A DNA stretch of 64,000 bases from Planctomycetes bacterium ADurb.Bin069 (GCA_002070955.1 MWEK01000019.1:1-64000), one strand, 5' to 3'; positions 34,071 to 43,526 are shown, counted from the first letter of the stretch. Notes: generated by a model not told the origin, from the letters alone. Numbers and translations: made by a program.

Positions 34071-37000
34071 ATGCGTATCCTCGCGTTCTTGCTCGCGACG
34101 GCGTGCGGCGCGGTGTTCGCCGCCGCGCCGCGCGTCGTCATCAACGAGATCATGTACCACCCGACGGACGCGGAGGGCGCGGCGGAGTTCATCGAGCTCT
34201 TCAACGCCGAGAACCGCGCGGCGGACCTCTCGGGCTGGCGGTTCACGCGGGGCATCGAGTACGTGTTCGCCGAGGGGACGATCCTCGAGGCGCAGGGATA
34301 TCTCGTCCTTTGCCGGGATGCCGCCGCGTTTGCCGCCGCCTACGGCGCGGGGATTCCCCCGGCGGGCGTTTACGCCAGAGGGCTCAGCAATTCCGGCGAG
34401 AGGATCACGCTGGTGGACGCGGGCGGCGCGGCGGTTCAGGACATCGACTACCTGGACGAGCCGCCGTGGCCGCCCGAGGCCGACGGCGGCGGCGCAAGCC
34501 TGGAGTTGATCGCCGCCGATCTCGACACGGACGATCCCTATAGCTGGCGGGCGAGCGTGGGAGGACCGACGCCCGGGCGGCAAAACTCGGTGGCGGGCCT
34601 CAAGCGTCCCGTGAGCATGGCCGGTGCGCGCCACTTTCCCGAGCAGCCGGCGCCGAGGGAGACGGTCGAAGTGCAGGTGCGCGTCAACCACATTGCTCCC
34701 CTCCGCGGGGTGACGCTCAATTACGAATTCCTCGGGCGGAACGACAATGCCGCCGTGACGGGTCAGGTTGCCATGCGCGACGACGGCGTCGCCCCCGACG
34801 CGGTCGCCGGCGACGATATTTGGACCTGCCGGCTCAGCGGCCGCCAGGCGATGACGCTGGTCAGGTATTTCTTCACCGCCGAGGATGTGGAAAGCCGGGC
34901 GGCGCGGTTTCCCGAGGCCGAGGCGGCGACGCCCAACCGCGCCTATTTCGTGGCCGAGCCGATCTCCTCGTCCCTCGGCGTCTGGTGGCTCGTGATGACG
35001 CCGCAGGCCTATACCGCCCTCCAGTCCCACGTTTTCACCGACGATCTTGAACCGGCGGCCTTCGTCTCGGACACCGGCAAGGTGTACGACCGCATCGGGG
35101 TGCGCTACCGCGGCGCGCGCGCGCGCTACGCGAACAAGAAATCGTGGAAGCTCGTCTTCAACGGCGACCGGCTCTTCCGAGGCCGCAAGCGCCTCAACCT
35201 GAACGCGGAGGTGTTCGATCCCGCGCTGATCCGCGAGAAGCTCGCTTACGAGATGTTCGAGGATCTGGGCGCGCTGTGGCTGGAGACCGAGCTGGTCCGC
35301 GTCCAGTTCACCCGGGACACCGGCGCGCTTAGCCCGTTTCTCGGGCTCTTCACGGCGGTGGAGCATGCCGGGTCGCGCTGGGTCCGGAGAATGGGCCGCG
35401 ACGATGCCGCCGTCTACAAGTCCTTCAGCCGGAGCAACCAAGGCGACGAACGTTACGCGTCCTCCGCCGCGGCGTACCTCGAGCACTACGACAAGGAGAC
35501 TCGCAAGGACGAGCCGTGGGATGACTTCATCGGCATGACCAGGGATGTGAACGCGCTCTTCCGGGCCCCCGAGGCCGCGATCCAGGCCTACTTCGAGGAG
35601 CGGGTGAACCTGGAGACTTTCTACGGGTACATGACGGCCAACGCCTGCATGCAGAACTGGGATCAGTTCAACAAGAACCACTACATGCTGCTCGACGTCG
35701 AAGGCTCGGGGCTTTGGGAGATGGCGCCGTGGGATGTGGACCGGGTTCTCGGCGACCACTGGGACGGCAGCTTTACGTACTATACGCTGAGCCCCTATCT
35801 GGGCCGGCAGGCCGATCCCGGCATCACCGGCTGGAACCGGGTCATGGATCGATTCCTGGCCGTGACCGCTTTCCGCGAGGAGTACATGCGCCGCCTCAAA
35901 AGCGCGCTCCAGACCAGGTTTCTAGAGGCGCGCTGGTGGCCCCGCATCGATGAACTCGCCGCGCTCGCGGAGGCGACCGCGGACCTGGACAACCAGAAAT
36001 GGGGCGGCAACTGGCGCAACGCCATCGTTGACGTGAAGAGCTTCATCACGAATCGCCGGATGTGGCTGCTTCAGACCTACTTCCCGGGCGTGCCGCCGGC
36101 GGCGCCCGCAAACCTGACCCCCGCGGACGGGACCGTCGTCCCGCAGCTTCCCTTCACTCTCCGCGCCTCGCCCTTCGCGCACGAAGAGCCTGATGTGCTG
36201 CACGCGTCAAGCCATTGGCAGATCGTGCGCGACGGCGACCCGTGGGAGCGCGCCGTCGTCGACGTCGTGTCGGCGACGGCGCTCGAGAGCCTCGTCGTCT
36301 CGCAGTCGACCTTCGAGGCCCCGGCGGTGTACCGCTGGCGCGTGGCCTACAGCGGCACCAATGCGGGTGTCTCCGGCTGGTCGGCGCCGACGGCCTTCAC
36401 GCTGGCCGACCTGGGCTACATCGCCGCTCCGGTGGATCTTGGGCCGTATTTCACCCACGATGTGGTGGTCAATGCCGGCGACCGCTCCAACAGCCCCTTC
36501 GATGCCGGCGACTGCTCCCTGATCGAGGATGGGTACCAGGACGGCGTGGGGTTGCCGCCCGACGGACAGGTGGGCGGGTTCCTCCTGGGCGACTACAACG
36601 ACCTCAACTCGATTCAGTTGGGCATGCATTCCCCTCCCGTGTCCATCGAACTGCCGCCCGGCCGCTACCTGGGGCTCGACTTCCTGGCGGGCTGCGGCAA
36701 CGGCGATGCCGACATCCACCTCGACGTGCGCTACGAGGACGGCGGCGTGGAAGCGGCGATCCTTCGTTCGGATGATTGGTACAACGACCGCCCGGCGGAT
36801 GGCGTGGGCGGCGCGCTGCGCGACGGCTTGACGGCGGCGATCGACGACATGGACCGCGTCTGCGGCGACAACATGCAGTACTCGCGCGATCCGGGGCTTT
36901 TCATTTGGCACGTGGAGCTCGACCCGCGGCGGACGGCGGTGCGGCTCGAGCTCGATCCCGGCGGAGCGCGGAGCTGGTACTCGGCGAACAACACGCTCTG

Positions 37001-37298
37001 CAACGTGATGGCCCTCACCACGGCGGCGCTGAGCGCGACCGGCTTCGTGCGCGGCGATGCCAACGAGGACGGGCGCGTCGACCTCTCGGATGCCGTGGCG
37101 ATTCTCGCTTATCTCTTCCGCGGCGCGGCGTCGCCGCCCTGCGTCGACCGCTTGGACGTGAACGACAGCGGCAAGATCGATGTGGCCGACTCGGTCTACC
37201 TGCTGGGCTATCTCTTTACGGGGGGGCCGCCCCCGCCGCCGCCCTTCCCCGACGCGGGGCCTGATCCGACGCCCGACGACCTTGAGTGCCTGCCCTAG
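34071..37298 (+). CDS. Secreted LTD/CotH/dockerin protein with the same new domain
   Basis: 1075 aa from the ATG at 34071 (a TTG at 34056 is a weaker alternative). Signal peptide to about residue 18; lamin-tail domain 20-180 (VVINEIMYHPTDAEGAAEFI, DLSGWRF); CotH-kinase-like domain about 345-570 (YRGARARYANKKSWK, RLNLNAEVFD, GLFTAVEH, YMTANACMQNWDQFNKNHY, WEMAPWDVDRVLGDHW); an Fn3-like region 660-780; third copy of the new domain 788-985 (VDLGPYFTHDVVV, LLGDYNDLNSIQL, RSDDWYNDRPADGVGG, YSRDPGLF); dockerin about 991-1050 (GDANEDGRVDLSDAVAILAY). CotH-type kinases phosphorylate proteins in other systems; the substrate here is unknown. Confidence 0.75.
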   Translation: MRILAFLLATACGAVFAAAPRVVINEIMYHPTDAEGAAEFIELFNAENRAADLSGWRFTRGIEYVFAEGTILEAQGYLVLCRDAAAFAAAYGAGIPPAGVYARGLSNSGERITLVDAGGAAVQDIDYLDEPPWPPEADGGGASLELIAADLDTDDPYSWRASVGGPTPGRQNSVAGLKRPVSMAGARHFPEQPAPRETVEVQVRVNHIAPLRGVTLNYEFLGRNDNAAVTGQVAMRDDGVAPDAVAGDDIWTCRLSGRQAMTLVRYFFTAEDVESRAARFPEAEAATPNRAYFVAEPISSSLGVWWLVMTPQAYTALQSHVFTDDLEPAAFVSDTGKVYDRIGVRYRGARARYANKKSWKLVFNGDRLFRGRKRLNLNAEVFDPALIREKLAYEMFEDLGALWLETELVRVQFTRDTGALSPFLGLFTAVEHAGSRWVRRMGRDDAAVYKSFSRSNQGDERYASSAAAYLEHYDKETRKDEPWDDFIGMTRDVNALFRAPEAAIQAYFEERVNLETFYGYMTANACMQNWDQFNKNHYMLLDVEGSGLWEMAPWDVDRVLGDHWDGSFTYYTLSPYLGRQADPGITGWNRVMDRFLAVTAFREEYMRRLKSALQTRFLEARWWPRIDELAALAEATADLDNQKWGGNWRNAIVDVKSFITNRRMWLLQTYFPGVPPAAPANLTPADGTVVPQLPFTLRASPFAHEEPDVLHASSHWQIVRDGDPWERAVVDVVSATALESLVVSQSTFEAPAVYRWRVAYSGTNAGVSGWSAPTAFTLADLGYIAAPVDLGPYFTHDVVVNAGDRSNSPFDAGDCSLIEDGYQDGVGLPPDGQVGGFLLGDYNDLNSIQLGMHSPPVSIELPPGRYLGLDFLAGCGNGDADIHLDVRYEDGGVEAAILRSDDWYNDRPADGVGGALRDGLTAAIDDMDRVCGDNMQYSRDPGLFIWHVELDPRRTAVRLELDPGGARSWYSANNTLCNVMALTTAALSATGFVRGDANEDGRVDLSDAVAILAYLFRGAASPPCVDRLDVNDSGKIDVADSVYLLGYLFTGGPPPPPPFPDAGPDPTPDDLECLP

Positions 37299-37335
37299 GG
37301 CTCTGATTCCCGCGGGGCCGCTCGAGAACGCCGCG

Positions 37336-37385
37336 GCGCTCTATCCGCCGGCGGCCGCCAACGGAACCGCCGGCGGATAGAGCGC
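37336..37385. terminator. Perfect 19-bp hairpin between convergent genes
   Basis: GCGCTCTATCCGCCGGCGG (37336-37354) pairs perfectly with 37367-37385 around a 12-base loop. It lies between the stop at 37298 (plus) and the stop at 37410 (minus). No U-tract follows on either side, so it may work as a Rho-assisted or stabilising end, or in both directions. Confidence 0.6.
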
Positions 37386-37409
37386 GATCGCCCCGACCGG
37401 AACCGCCGC

Positions 37410-38570
37410 TCAGTCGATCTTCAACGCGTCCCTTCCCGGCAGGGGCGGGAACTTCTTGTGGGGCTCGGTCTGGTACCAGAAGGCGACCGAGGAAATGTCG
37501 TCTTCCAGCGGCAGGTAGCGGCCGCCTGACTGCCAGCCGAGGGCCTGGATCGTCACCTTGAGGTCCTGCTTGAACCTGATGGGATCGAGAACGTGCCAGC
37601 GGTACAGGCCGAAGCGCTGCCCGACCTCGTAGATCTTGTCGGGCGGCAGAACCTGCGGGAGGCCGGCGTAGGGCGTCGAGAATTGCTGGTAGCGCTTGGT
37701 CTCCCGGTTCTCGAAGTTGTACGACCCGCAGAAATAGTCTTCGGTGCCCGTCCCGCAGATCGTGGGGAACTCCTTGTCGCCGTCCATGAAGAACTTGATT
37801 TCACCCTCGCCCCACCAACCCGGGCTGTGGACCTCCCAGGCCATGTAGGTGCCCACGTACTGGCCCTTGCCCTCGATGCCGTCGACGATGGTGTAGGTGC
37901 CTTTCTGCGCCAGGGGATCCTCGCGGCGGAACTGGGCGTGCAGATAGGCGGCGTCTTGTGGAATTTCGGTCAGGACGTAGTTGATCTGGTAGTACAGGAC
38001 CATGTCCTTGGCGTCGATGTTCTCCATGGTGATGCGCGCCTTCTTCCTGAAGGGCATCTGCCAGTAGCAGTTGAAGGCGCTCCCGGGGTTGACGCACACC
38101 GCCAGGGAGTTGATCTGGCAGTACTTGCCCCAGCCGCAGGCGAAGAAATCGCCCACCGGGCATTCGATGGAGGGGTCGGGCTCGTCATCCCAAAAGAAGC
38201 GGACGATCGAGGCGCGCCAGTTGCCCGTGGGCGTCATCCAGATCTGCTGGATGCAGCCCGGCCCCGCGATCTCGGCCAGCGTGAAGGTCGTTCCCGCCTT
38301 GATGACCACGGAGGGGGAGACTTTCCAGGTTCGGCCGAGTTCGCGGGCGGCGTTCTGGCCCGTGCCCTCGACGGCCATGCCGGCCATGCCCTTCTCGCCG
38401 GTGAAGTTCTCCGGGCAGATCGAGCGCGTCTCGGCCTTCGAGGTGCGGTACAGGTTGCCCATGCCCAGATCGAGCCCGGCAAAGGAAGCTTCGCGCCCGG
38501 CAGGGCACACCGCCGCACAGCCCGCGAGCGCGACCGCGCAGCCCAGCATCAGAAAACGCGCCAACGCCAT
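37410..38570 (-). CDS. GH172 / DUF2961 lipoprotein
   Basis: 386 aa from the ATG at 38570 (GGAGGAATCGTC upstream). Lipoprotein signal (LMLGCAVALAGC). DUF2961 hallmarks: GPGCIQQIWMTPTG early, FRKKARITMEN and GTGTEDYFCGSYNF, whose acidic residues carry catalysis in this family. GH172 members act on alpha-fructofuranosides/difructose anhydrides or D-arabinofuranosides. Lipid-anchored, thus extracytoplasmic. Upstream on the same strand lies a GH116-like gene. Confidence 0.8.
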   Translation of the reverse strand: MALARFLMLGCAVALAGCAAVCPAGREASFAGLDLGMGNLYRTSKAETRSICPENFTGEKGMAGMAVEGTGQNAARELGRTWKVSPSVVIKAGTTFTLAEIAGPGCIQQIWMTPTGNWRASIVRFFWDDEPDPSIECPVGDFFACGWGKYCQINSLAVCVNPGSAFNCYWQMPFRKKARITMENIDAKDMVLYYQINYVLTEIPQDAAYLHAQFRREDPLAQKGTYTIVDGIEGKGQYVGTYMAWEVHSPGWWGEGEIKFFMDGDKEFPTICGTGTEDYFCGSYNFENRETKRYQQFSTPYAGLPQVLPPDKIYEVGQRFGLYRWHVLDPIRFKQDLKVTIQALGWQSGGRYLPLEDDISSVAFWYQTEPHKKFPPLPGRDALKID

Positions 38571-38723
38571 GACGATTCCTCCCGCGCAAAAAAGTTGATG
38601 GCTTGCCGAAACCGCCCCGCGCGGTTTGGCGAAGGAGATGCTACGGCCCGCGGCTTTCGGGAGCAAGGGGGCGCCGCGGCCTCCCGCGCGGCGCCCCCTC
38701 CCCCGCTTTCGGCGCGCGGATCC

Positions 38724-41240
38724 TCACGCCTTCGGCGCGTACCGCATCTCCTTGACGTCGATGACGCCGGACTTGACCCGCAGGAAGGGCTTGCCGTCCT
38801 TGACGCCGACGGTGCCGTAGCCCGTGGCGCAGGCGAAGAACGAGTGGAAGTCGCCCTTGATCGAGGGCGCCAGATAGAAGATTTTATCCACCGCATCGTA
38901 GCGCGCGCCCGTCAGGCCTTGGAGAAGGCCGTAGGACGCCAGCGCGCGCGCGTACCAGTGCCCGCACTCGTACTCGTTGAAGGGGTTGCGGACGCGGCCG
39001 TCGTACCGGTCGCGGCAGACCCGGACGATGTCCAGGCCCTTCTCGACGGCGCCCATGAGCATCAAGTGCGACGCCACTTGGTACTCGATGCCGGTCCAGA
39101 CCTCGTCGCTGTAGACGAAGGGCAGGGAGAGCTTTCCGCCCTTGGGCCAGGTGCAAAGCAGCAGCCCCCCTTCGCCGCCGCAGGCGAACGACGGCCGCTG
39201 CGGGTTGGCGTGGGCCGCGAGGTCGCGCTTCAGGTTGTGCCTGTGGACCGCGTCCAGGTGCGCCGCGACCTTGCCGGCGTCGAGGAAGGCATCGATGCCG
39301 CACATGGCGGCGATCCACGCCCCCAGGACGCCGTCCGAAAGACAGCCCGCCCCGTACTGATACTTGGGCCCCTCCTTCTTGAGCAGCTCCAGAGCCTCGG
39401 GCGAGTAGCCGGCGTGGAACATGGGCACGTCGAGCGGGCTCCCGGCCCGGAGGTTCTCCCATTCGATCTTTTGGATGAAGTACTCGCCGTTGAAGAGCTC
39501 GGACTCCATGTACGCCGCGCCCTTCCGGAGGAGCGAAGCATAGCGGGACACATCGTCTCCGAGGGCCGTGCCCATGGCGACGGCGGCCTTGAGCGCGCCG
39601 AGGTAGAAGCTCGTGCACATCCCGTCCGGCCCCCAGAACTCGATGTCGTAGGTGTTGTGGTGAGGCTCCCTGAGGAAGCCGAGTTCGTCGGGATCCCACG
39701 TTCGTTGGCAATAGTCCAGGCTCGCCTTGACCTTGGGCCACAGGCGCGCGAGCCAGGCGCTGTCGCCGCTCACGCGCCATTCGCGGTGGACCTTCATGAT
39801 GCCGCCGAGCTGCCCGTCGGCCGCGGCGTGGAAATCGTGCACGGTCGGCCTGATGGGGAGCGAGGTCCGGAATACCTGATGACCCTCCGCGTTTTGGGAG
39901 ACCTCGAACTCGGTCTCCCGCAGGGTGCGCTCGAGCGCCGGGAAAAGGTGCGGAAGCGCCTGGGCGTAGTTCCACACGTGGGTGCAGGATCCGTAGCAGC
40001 AGCCCCGGCTGTCCGAGCAGCCCTCGAAGCACCACAGCCGGCCGTCGGCCTGGCGGAGCACCGTCGGGGACTTGAGGATCGTGAGGTTGGCGGCAACGGC
40101 TTCGATGACCTCGGGCGGCAGGCTCGAGTCGTAAAACGTGTCGCTGAACGCCCGGCTCTTCCGGCGCAGTTCGCGGTAGTTCGCGCGCCAGTAGTCGGCG
40201 ACGGCGTCGACGTTCGCGAACTTGCCGGCGTACCAAGGCACGTGCGTGGTTTTCGGCGCGTCTTCAGCGGTCTCCGGGTCCTTGCCGAGCCTGAGGCCGC
40301 TTGCGCCCGTGTACCACGCGAGCCTGACCTCGATCGTCTTGGTCTTGTGGGCTCCGAGGGTGAAGGGCACGAAGATCGTCGCTCCCGGCGCGCCCCGATC
40401 GATGGGCGCGCGCTCGTAGCACGCGCCGGCGGCGATATCGTTCCACGCCATCGTGAGCGGGTCCCACCACCCGCCGCGGAACCAGACGCAGTTGACCTTG
40501 GCCTGGTCGTCGGAGACGGTGAAGCTGAACTCGGTCTTGTCGGCGGGTTTGTCGGCGGAGCCTTCCTCCCAGAGCACGAACCCGCCGGGCACGGCGCGGA
40601 TGCCGTGGCTGTCCTTGCCGGCGGCGATGAAGTTGCGCGCGTTGAAGGAGAAGACGCATTCCGCATCAGCGCCGCCGTTGTTGGTGAAGCGGTACTCCAG
40701 GGCCGCCGCGGGGAGGCTCGAGTTGTCGGCATCGCCCGGAATGAACGGGCTCCAGCCCTCGATCTGGACGCCCACGGGAAGCGCCCGGTCGGCGAACTTG
40801 ATGCGCCCGAAGGGAAAGCGGGCCGTGAAGGACGGATTGGCGAGGCGCGGCAGGCCGTAGCTCTTCCCCGCGGCGCCGTTGCCGGTCCCCGGATTGCCGA
40901 AGATTTTCCACGCGGGCACGGGGCCCTCCAGGATCCGTGCCACGGGAGATGCGCCCTTGACGGCTAGGGCCGCGAAAACGCAAGGCTCGTTGAAAACTTC
41001 GGGCGCGTGACGGACGGAGAGGTGCGACAGGGCGCCCGTTCCCTCCAGACAGACCATGCCGGCGCCGATGCCCCCCAAGGGGAAGGCGACGCGAGTGAGG
41101 CGGTCGCCCGCGTACGAACCGTTGTACTTGCGCGTGAAGCGTGCGGGACGCGCCGACGCGGCGGCGGCCAGGTCGGCGGCGCCGAAGAGCACGGCGAGGG
41201 CCAGCGCGGCCAGGCGGATAGGACGGGCATGGACGAACAT
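38724..41240 (-). CDS. Secreted GH116 (DUF608, GBA2-like) glycosidase
   Basis: 838 aa; signal peptide to about residue 27. N-terminal GBA2-type beta domain (AFPLGGIGAGMVCLEG, WSPFIPGDADNSSLPAAALE) and C-terminal (alpha/alpha)6 barrel with WCFEGCSDSRGCCYGSCTH, GCLSDGVLGAWIA and NPFNEYECGHWYARALASYG, the conserved clusters of GH116 beta-glucosidase/xylosidase/glucosylceramidase-type enzymes. Family members use Glu/Asp catalysis; I do not assign the exact residues. Probably acts with the adjacent GH172 on a shared glycan; gap 153 bases. Confidence 0.82.
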   Translation of the reverse strand: MFVHARPIRLAALALAVLFGAADLAAAASARPARFTRKYNGSYAGDRLTRVAFPLGGIGAGMVCLEGTGALSHLSVRHAPEVFNEPCVFAALAVKGASPVARILEGPVPAWKIFGNPGTGNGAAGKSYGLPRLANPSFTARFPFGRIKFADRALPVGVQIEGWSPFIPGDADNSSLPAAALEYRFTNNGGADAECVFSFNARNFIAAGKDSHGIRAVPGGFVLWEEGSADKPADKTEFSFTVSDDQAKVNCVWFRGGWWDPLTMAWNDIAAGACYERAPIDRGAPGATIFVPFTLGAHKTKTIEVRLAWYTGASGLRLGKDPETAEDAPKTTHVPWYAGKFANVDAVADYWRANYRELRRKSRAFSDTFYDSSLPPEVIEAVAANLTILKSPTVLRQADGRLWCFEGCSDSRGCCYGSCTHVWNYAQALPHLFPALERTLRETEFEVSQNAEGHQVFRTSLPIRPTVHDFHAAADGQLGGIMKVHREWRVSGDSAWLARLWPKVKASLDYCQRTWDPDELGFLREPHHNTYDIEFWGPDGMCTSFYLGALKAAVAMGTALGDDVSRYASLLRKGAAYMESELFNGEYFIQKIEWENLRAGSPLDVPMFHAGYSPEALELLKKEGPKYQYGAGCLSDGVLGAWIAAMCGIDAFLDAGKVAAHLDAVHRHNLKRDLAAHANPQRPSFACGGEGGLLLCTWPKGGKLSLPFVYSDEVWTGIEYQVASHLMLMGAVEKGLDIVRVCRDRYDGRVRNPFNEYECGHWYARALASYGLLQGLTGARYDAVDKIFYLAPSIKGDFHSFFACATGYGTVGVKDGKPFLRVKSGVIDVKEMRYAPKA

Positions 41241-41415
41241 GAGTACCTCCTTGGATCCACGGACTCAACCGGAAGCCGGCGTCTCTCGCCGGCCTGATCC
41301 TTTATCGTAAGCCGGGACGGCCGGCCGCGTCCATTACGGCGTTGACGGGGCGCGTATGTAGACATTTTCACCCATTCGGCCTTCGGTCGACGGGCGCGAC
41401 CGGGGAGAATATTTC

Positions 41416-41443
41416 TTGAGGCCCCGCCGGAATGTGCTATCAT
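41416..41443 (+). promoter_or_regulatory. Putative promoter for the methyltransferase gene
   Basis: TTGAGG (41416-41421), 16-base spacer, TATCAT (41438-41443). Expected start near 41450, about 50 bases before the ATG at 41499. Confidence 0.45.
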
Positions 41444-41498
41444 TCCGCGCAAAGCCGCGGCGGAGGATGCCGCGCTTAGGTCGGAACGAGTTCCGTTT

Positions 41499-42239
41499 AT
41501 GTCCCTCAGAGGGTTGCTTTGCTCCCAGGGCGAGTGGATGTTCAAGCAGCGGAGTTGGCTTCCGCTCCTGCTTGTACCCTTTGCCGCGTTGGCGTTCACG
41601 CAGTACTCCTACCTGGGCGGCAGCCGCGTGCTCGATGGCCTCTGGTCCCTCGGCTGCGTGCTCGTGTGCCTGGCCGGGCTGGCGATTCGCGCGGCCACGA
41701 CGGGCACGACGCCGCGGCGCACCTCGGGGCGCAACACGAAGGGGCAAGTCGCCGACGAGCTCAACACCACCGGCATGTATTCGATCGTCAGGAACCCGCT
41801 CTACCTCGGGAACTTCCTCATGGGGCTCGGGCCGGCGCTCTTTTTCCACTCGTGGTGGCTGCCCACGTTGTACACCGTCGTCTTCTGGGCGTATTACGGG
41901 TGCATCGTTTTGGCCGAGGAGAAGTTCCTGCGCGAGAAGTTCGGCGCCGCCTACATCGAGTATACGAAAAAGACGCCGGCGTTTCTGCCGCGCCTGCGGG
42001 GCTGGCGTCCGCCCGCCCTGCCCTTTTCCTTCAGAACGGTCCTGAAGCGCGAGTATCAGACCGCCTTCGGCGCGGCGATGATTTTTTGCTGCTTGGACGT
42101 GGCGGGGGACAGCGTCCAGGCGCGCGCGCTCGTCATCGACGTGCCCTGCATCGCGGCGCTCTGCGCCAGCGTCATGGCCTACGGGGTGTTGCGGTTCCTG
42201 CGGAAGAATACGCGGGTTCTGCACGTCGCGGGGCGCTGA
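41499..42239 (+). CDS. ICMT/PEMT-like membrane methyltransferase
   Basis: 246 aa, about five membrane segments. The isoprenylcysteine/phospholipid-methyltransferase pattern is clear: LNTTGMYSIVRNPLYLGNFL (SAM-binding RHPxY-like) followed by EEKFLREKFGAAYIEYTKKTP. SRVLDGLWSLGCVLVCLAGLAIR precedes. Relatives methylate lipids, for example lipid A phosphate in Leptospira (LmtA); the target here is uncertain. Confidence 0.75.
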   Translation: MSLRGLLCSQGEWMFKQRSWLPLLLVPFAALAFTQYSYLGGSRVLDGLWSLGCVLVCLAGLAIRAATTGTTPRRTSGRNTKGQVADELNTTGMYSIVRNPLYLGNFLMGLGPALFFHSWWLPTLYTVVFWAYYGCIVLAEEKFLREKFGAAYIEYTKKTPAFLPRLRGWRPPALPFSFRTVLKREYQTAFGAAMIFCCLDVAGDSVQARALVIDVPCIAALCASVMAYGVLRFLRKNTRVLHVAGR

Positions 42240-42395
42240 GCGGCCGCCGGCCGGAACTTCCGCGGAGACGCCGACAAGAAAAAGGACCGCGCGGACTCCG
42301 CCTCCCGCGCGGCGATGCCGGCGGCGTCGCGGCGGCCCGTGCGGTCCGGGGCCGGCTTTCCCTCGGGGCGTTGCGAAGACCGAGGGTCGGCCGGG

Positions 42396-43526
42396 TCAAC
42401 GCGTCGAGAACTTGTGCACGGTGACGTGCGTGTACCGCTCGCCCGGCCTCAGGATGACCGAGGGGAAAGCGGGCTTGTTGGGCGCGTCCGGGAAATGCTG
42501 CGTTTCCAGGCAGAAGCCGTAGTGTTTCTGGTAGCGCTTCCCGCCCTTCCCGACAACGGAGCCGTTCAGGAAGTTCCCGGAGTAGAACTGGATGCCGGGC
42601 TCGGTCGTCGAGATCTCCATGACGCGGCCGCTCGTCGGCTCGTAGACGCGCGCCGCCAGGCTGAGCTTCCCGCCGCCGCTCGTCAGGACGTAGTTGTGGT
42701 CGTAACCGCCCGGCACCTGGTCGATGCGGGCGCCGATCGCCGTCGCCGTCGTGAAATCCATGGGCGTGCCCTTGACGGGCGCCAGTTCGCCCGTCGGGAT
42801 CAGGCCCGCGTCGACGGGCGTGTAGCGGTCCGCGGCCAGCATGAGCTCGTGCCCCAGGACGTCGCCGGCGCCCTGGCCCGCCAAGTTGAAGTAGCTGTGG
42901 TGGGTGAGGTTGATGGGCGTCGCCTTGTCGGTGGTGGCGCCGTAGGAGATCGACAACTCTCCCGCATCGGTGAGCATGTACGTCACGGTGCAGGCCAGGT
43001 TGCCGGGGTAGCCTTCCTCGCCGTCCTTGCTCAGGTACGAAAACTCCACTCCGCGCGCGCCGGGCGTGGTCACGGGCTTGGCCTTCCACACGACTTTATT
43101 GAAGCCCTTGACGCCGCCGTGGAGGTGATTCTCGCCATCGTTGGCCGCCAGGACGTACTCCTTGCCGTCGAGGGTGAACTTGGCCTTCGCGATGCGGTTG
43201 CCGCAGCGGCCCACCGTGGCGCCGAAATAGGACGAGTCCTTGACCCAGCCCTCCAGCGTGTCGTAGCCGAGGGTGATGTCCGCCGCGGCGCCTTTCCTGT
43301 CGGGCACCTCCAGCGCCACGAGGATGGCGCCGAAGTCGGTGAGCACCGCCTTGACGCCTTGCGCGTTCACGAGGGTGTACAACGAGCACTTGGTTCCATC
43401 GGGAGCCGTTCCGTAGGGCGAGATCTTGACGGCCATTGCATCGCCTCCGGGTGTGCAGGAAGTGAGGAGAACCAACAACGCCGCCGCGGCCAGCGGCGGG
43501 AAAACGCCGAGTCCTCTCGATGCCAT
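42396..43526 (-). CDS. Aldose 1-epimerase (galactose mutarotase) lipoprotein
   Basis: 376 aa from the ATG at 43526 (AAAGGAGTTTGCG upstream). Signal ending LLTSC (Cys24), so lipid-anchored rather than cytosolic. Mutarotase hallmarks: GRCGNRIAKAKF, ENHLHGGVKGFNK, LTHHSYFNLAG (His) and GFCLETQHFPDAPN (Glu). It interconverts alpha and beta anomers of sugars released by the nearby glycosidases. A single-gene unit. Confidence 0.85.
   Translation of the reverse strand: MASRGLGVFPPLAAAALLVLLTSCTPGGDAMAVKISPYGTAPDGTKCSLYTLVNAQGVKAVLTDFGAILVALEVPDRKGAAADITLGYDTLEGWVKDSSYFGATVGRCGNRIAKAKFTLDGKEYVLAANDGENHLHGGVKGFNKVVWKAKPVTTPGARGVEFSYLSKDGEEGYPGNLACTVTYMLTDAGELSISYGATTDKATPINLTHHSYFNLAGQGAGDVLGHELMLAADRYTPVDAGLIPTGELAPVKGTPMDFTTATAIGARIDQVPGGYDHNYVLTSGGGKLSLAARVYEPTSGRVMEISTTEPGIQFYSGNFLNGSVVGKGGKRYQKHYGFCLETQHFPDAPNKPAFPSVILRPGERYTHVTVHKFSTR

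Noticed and set aside
37593-40967. A 1124-residue plus-strand frame opposite GH172 and GH116
   Set aside because: It spans two unrelated genes and their spacer, which is expected in GC-rich DNA rather than a real gene.
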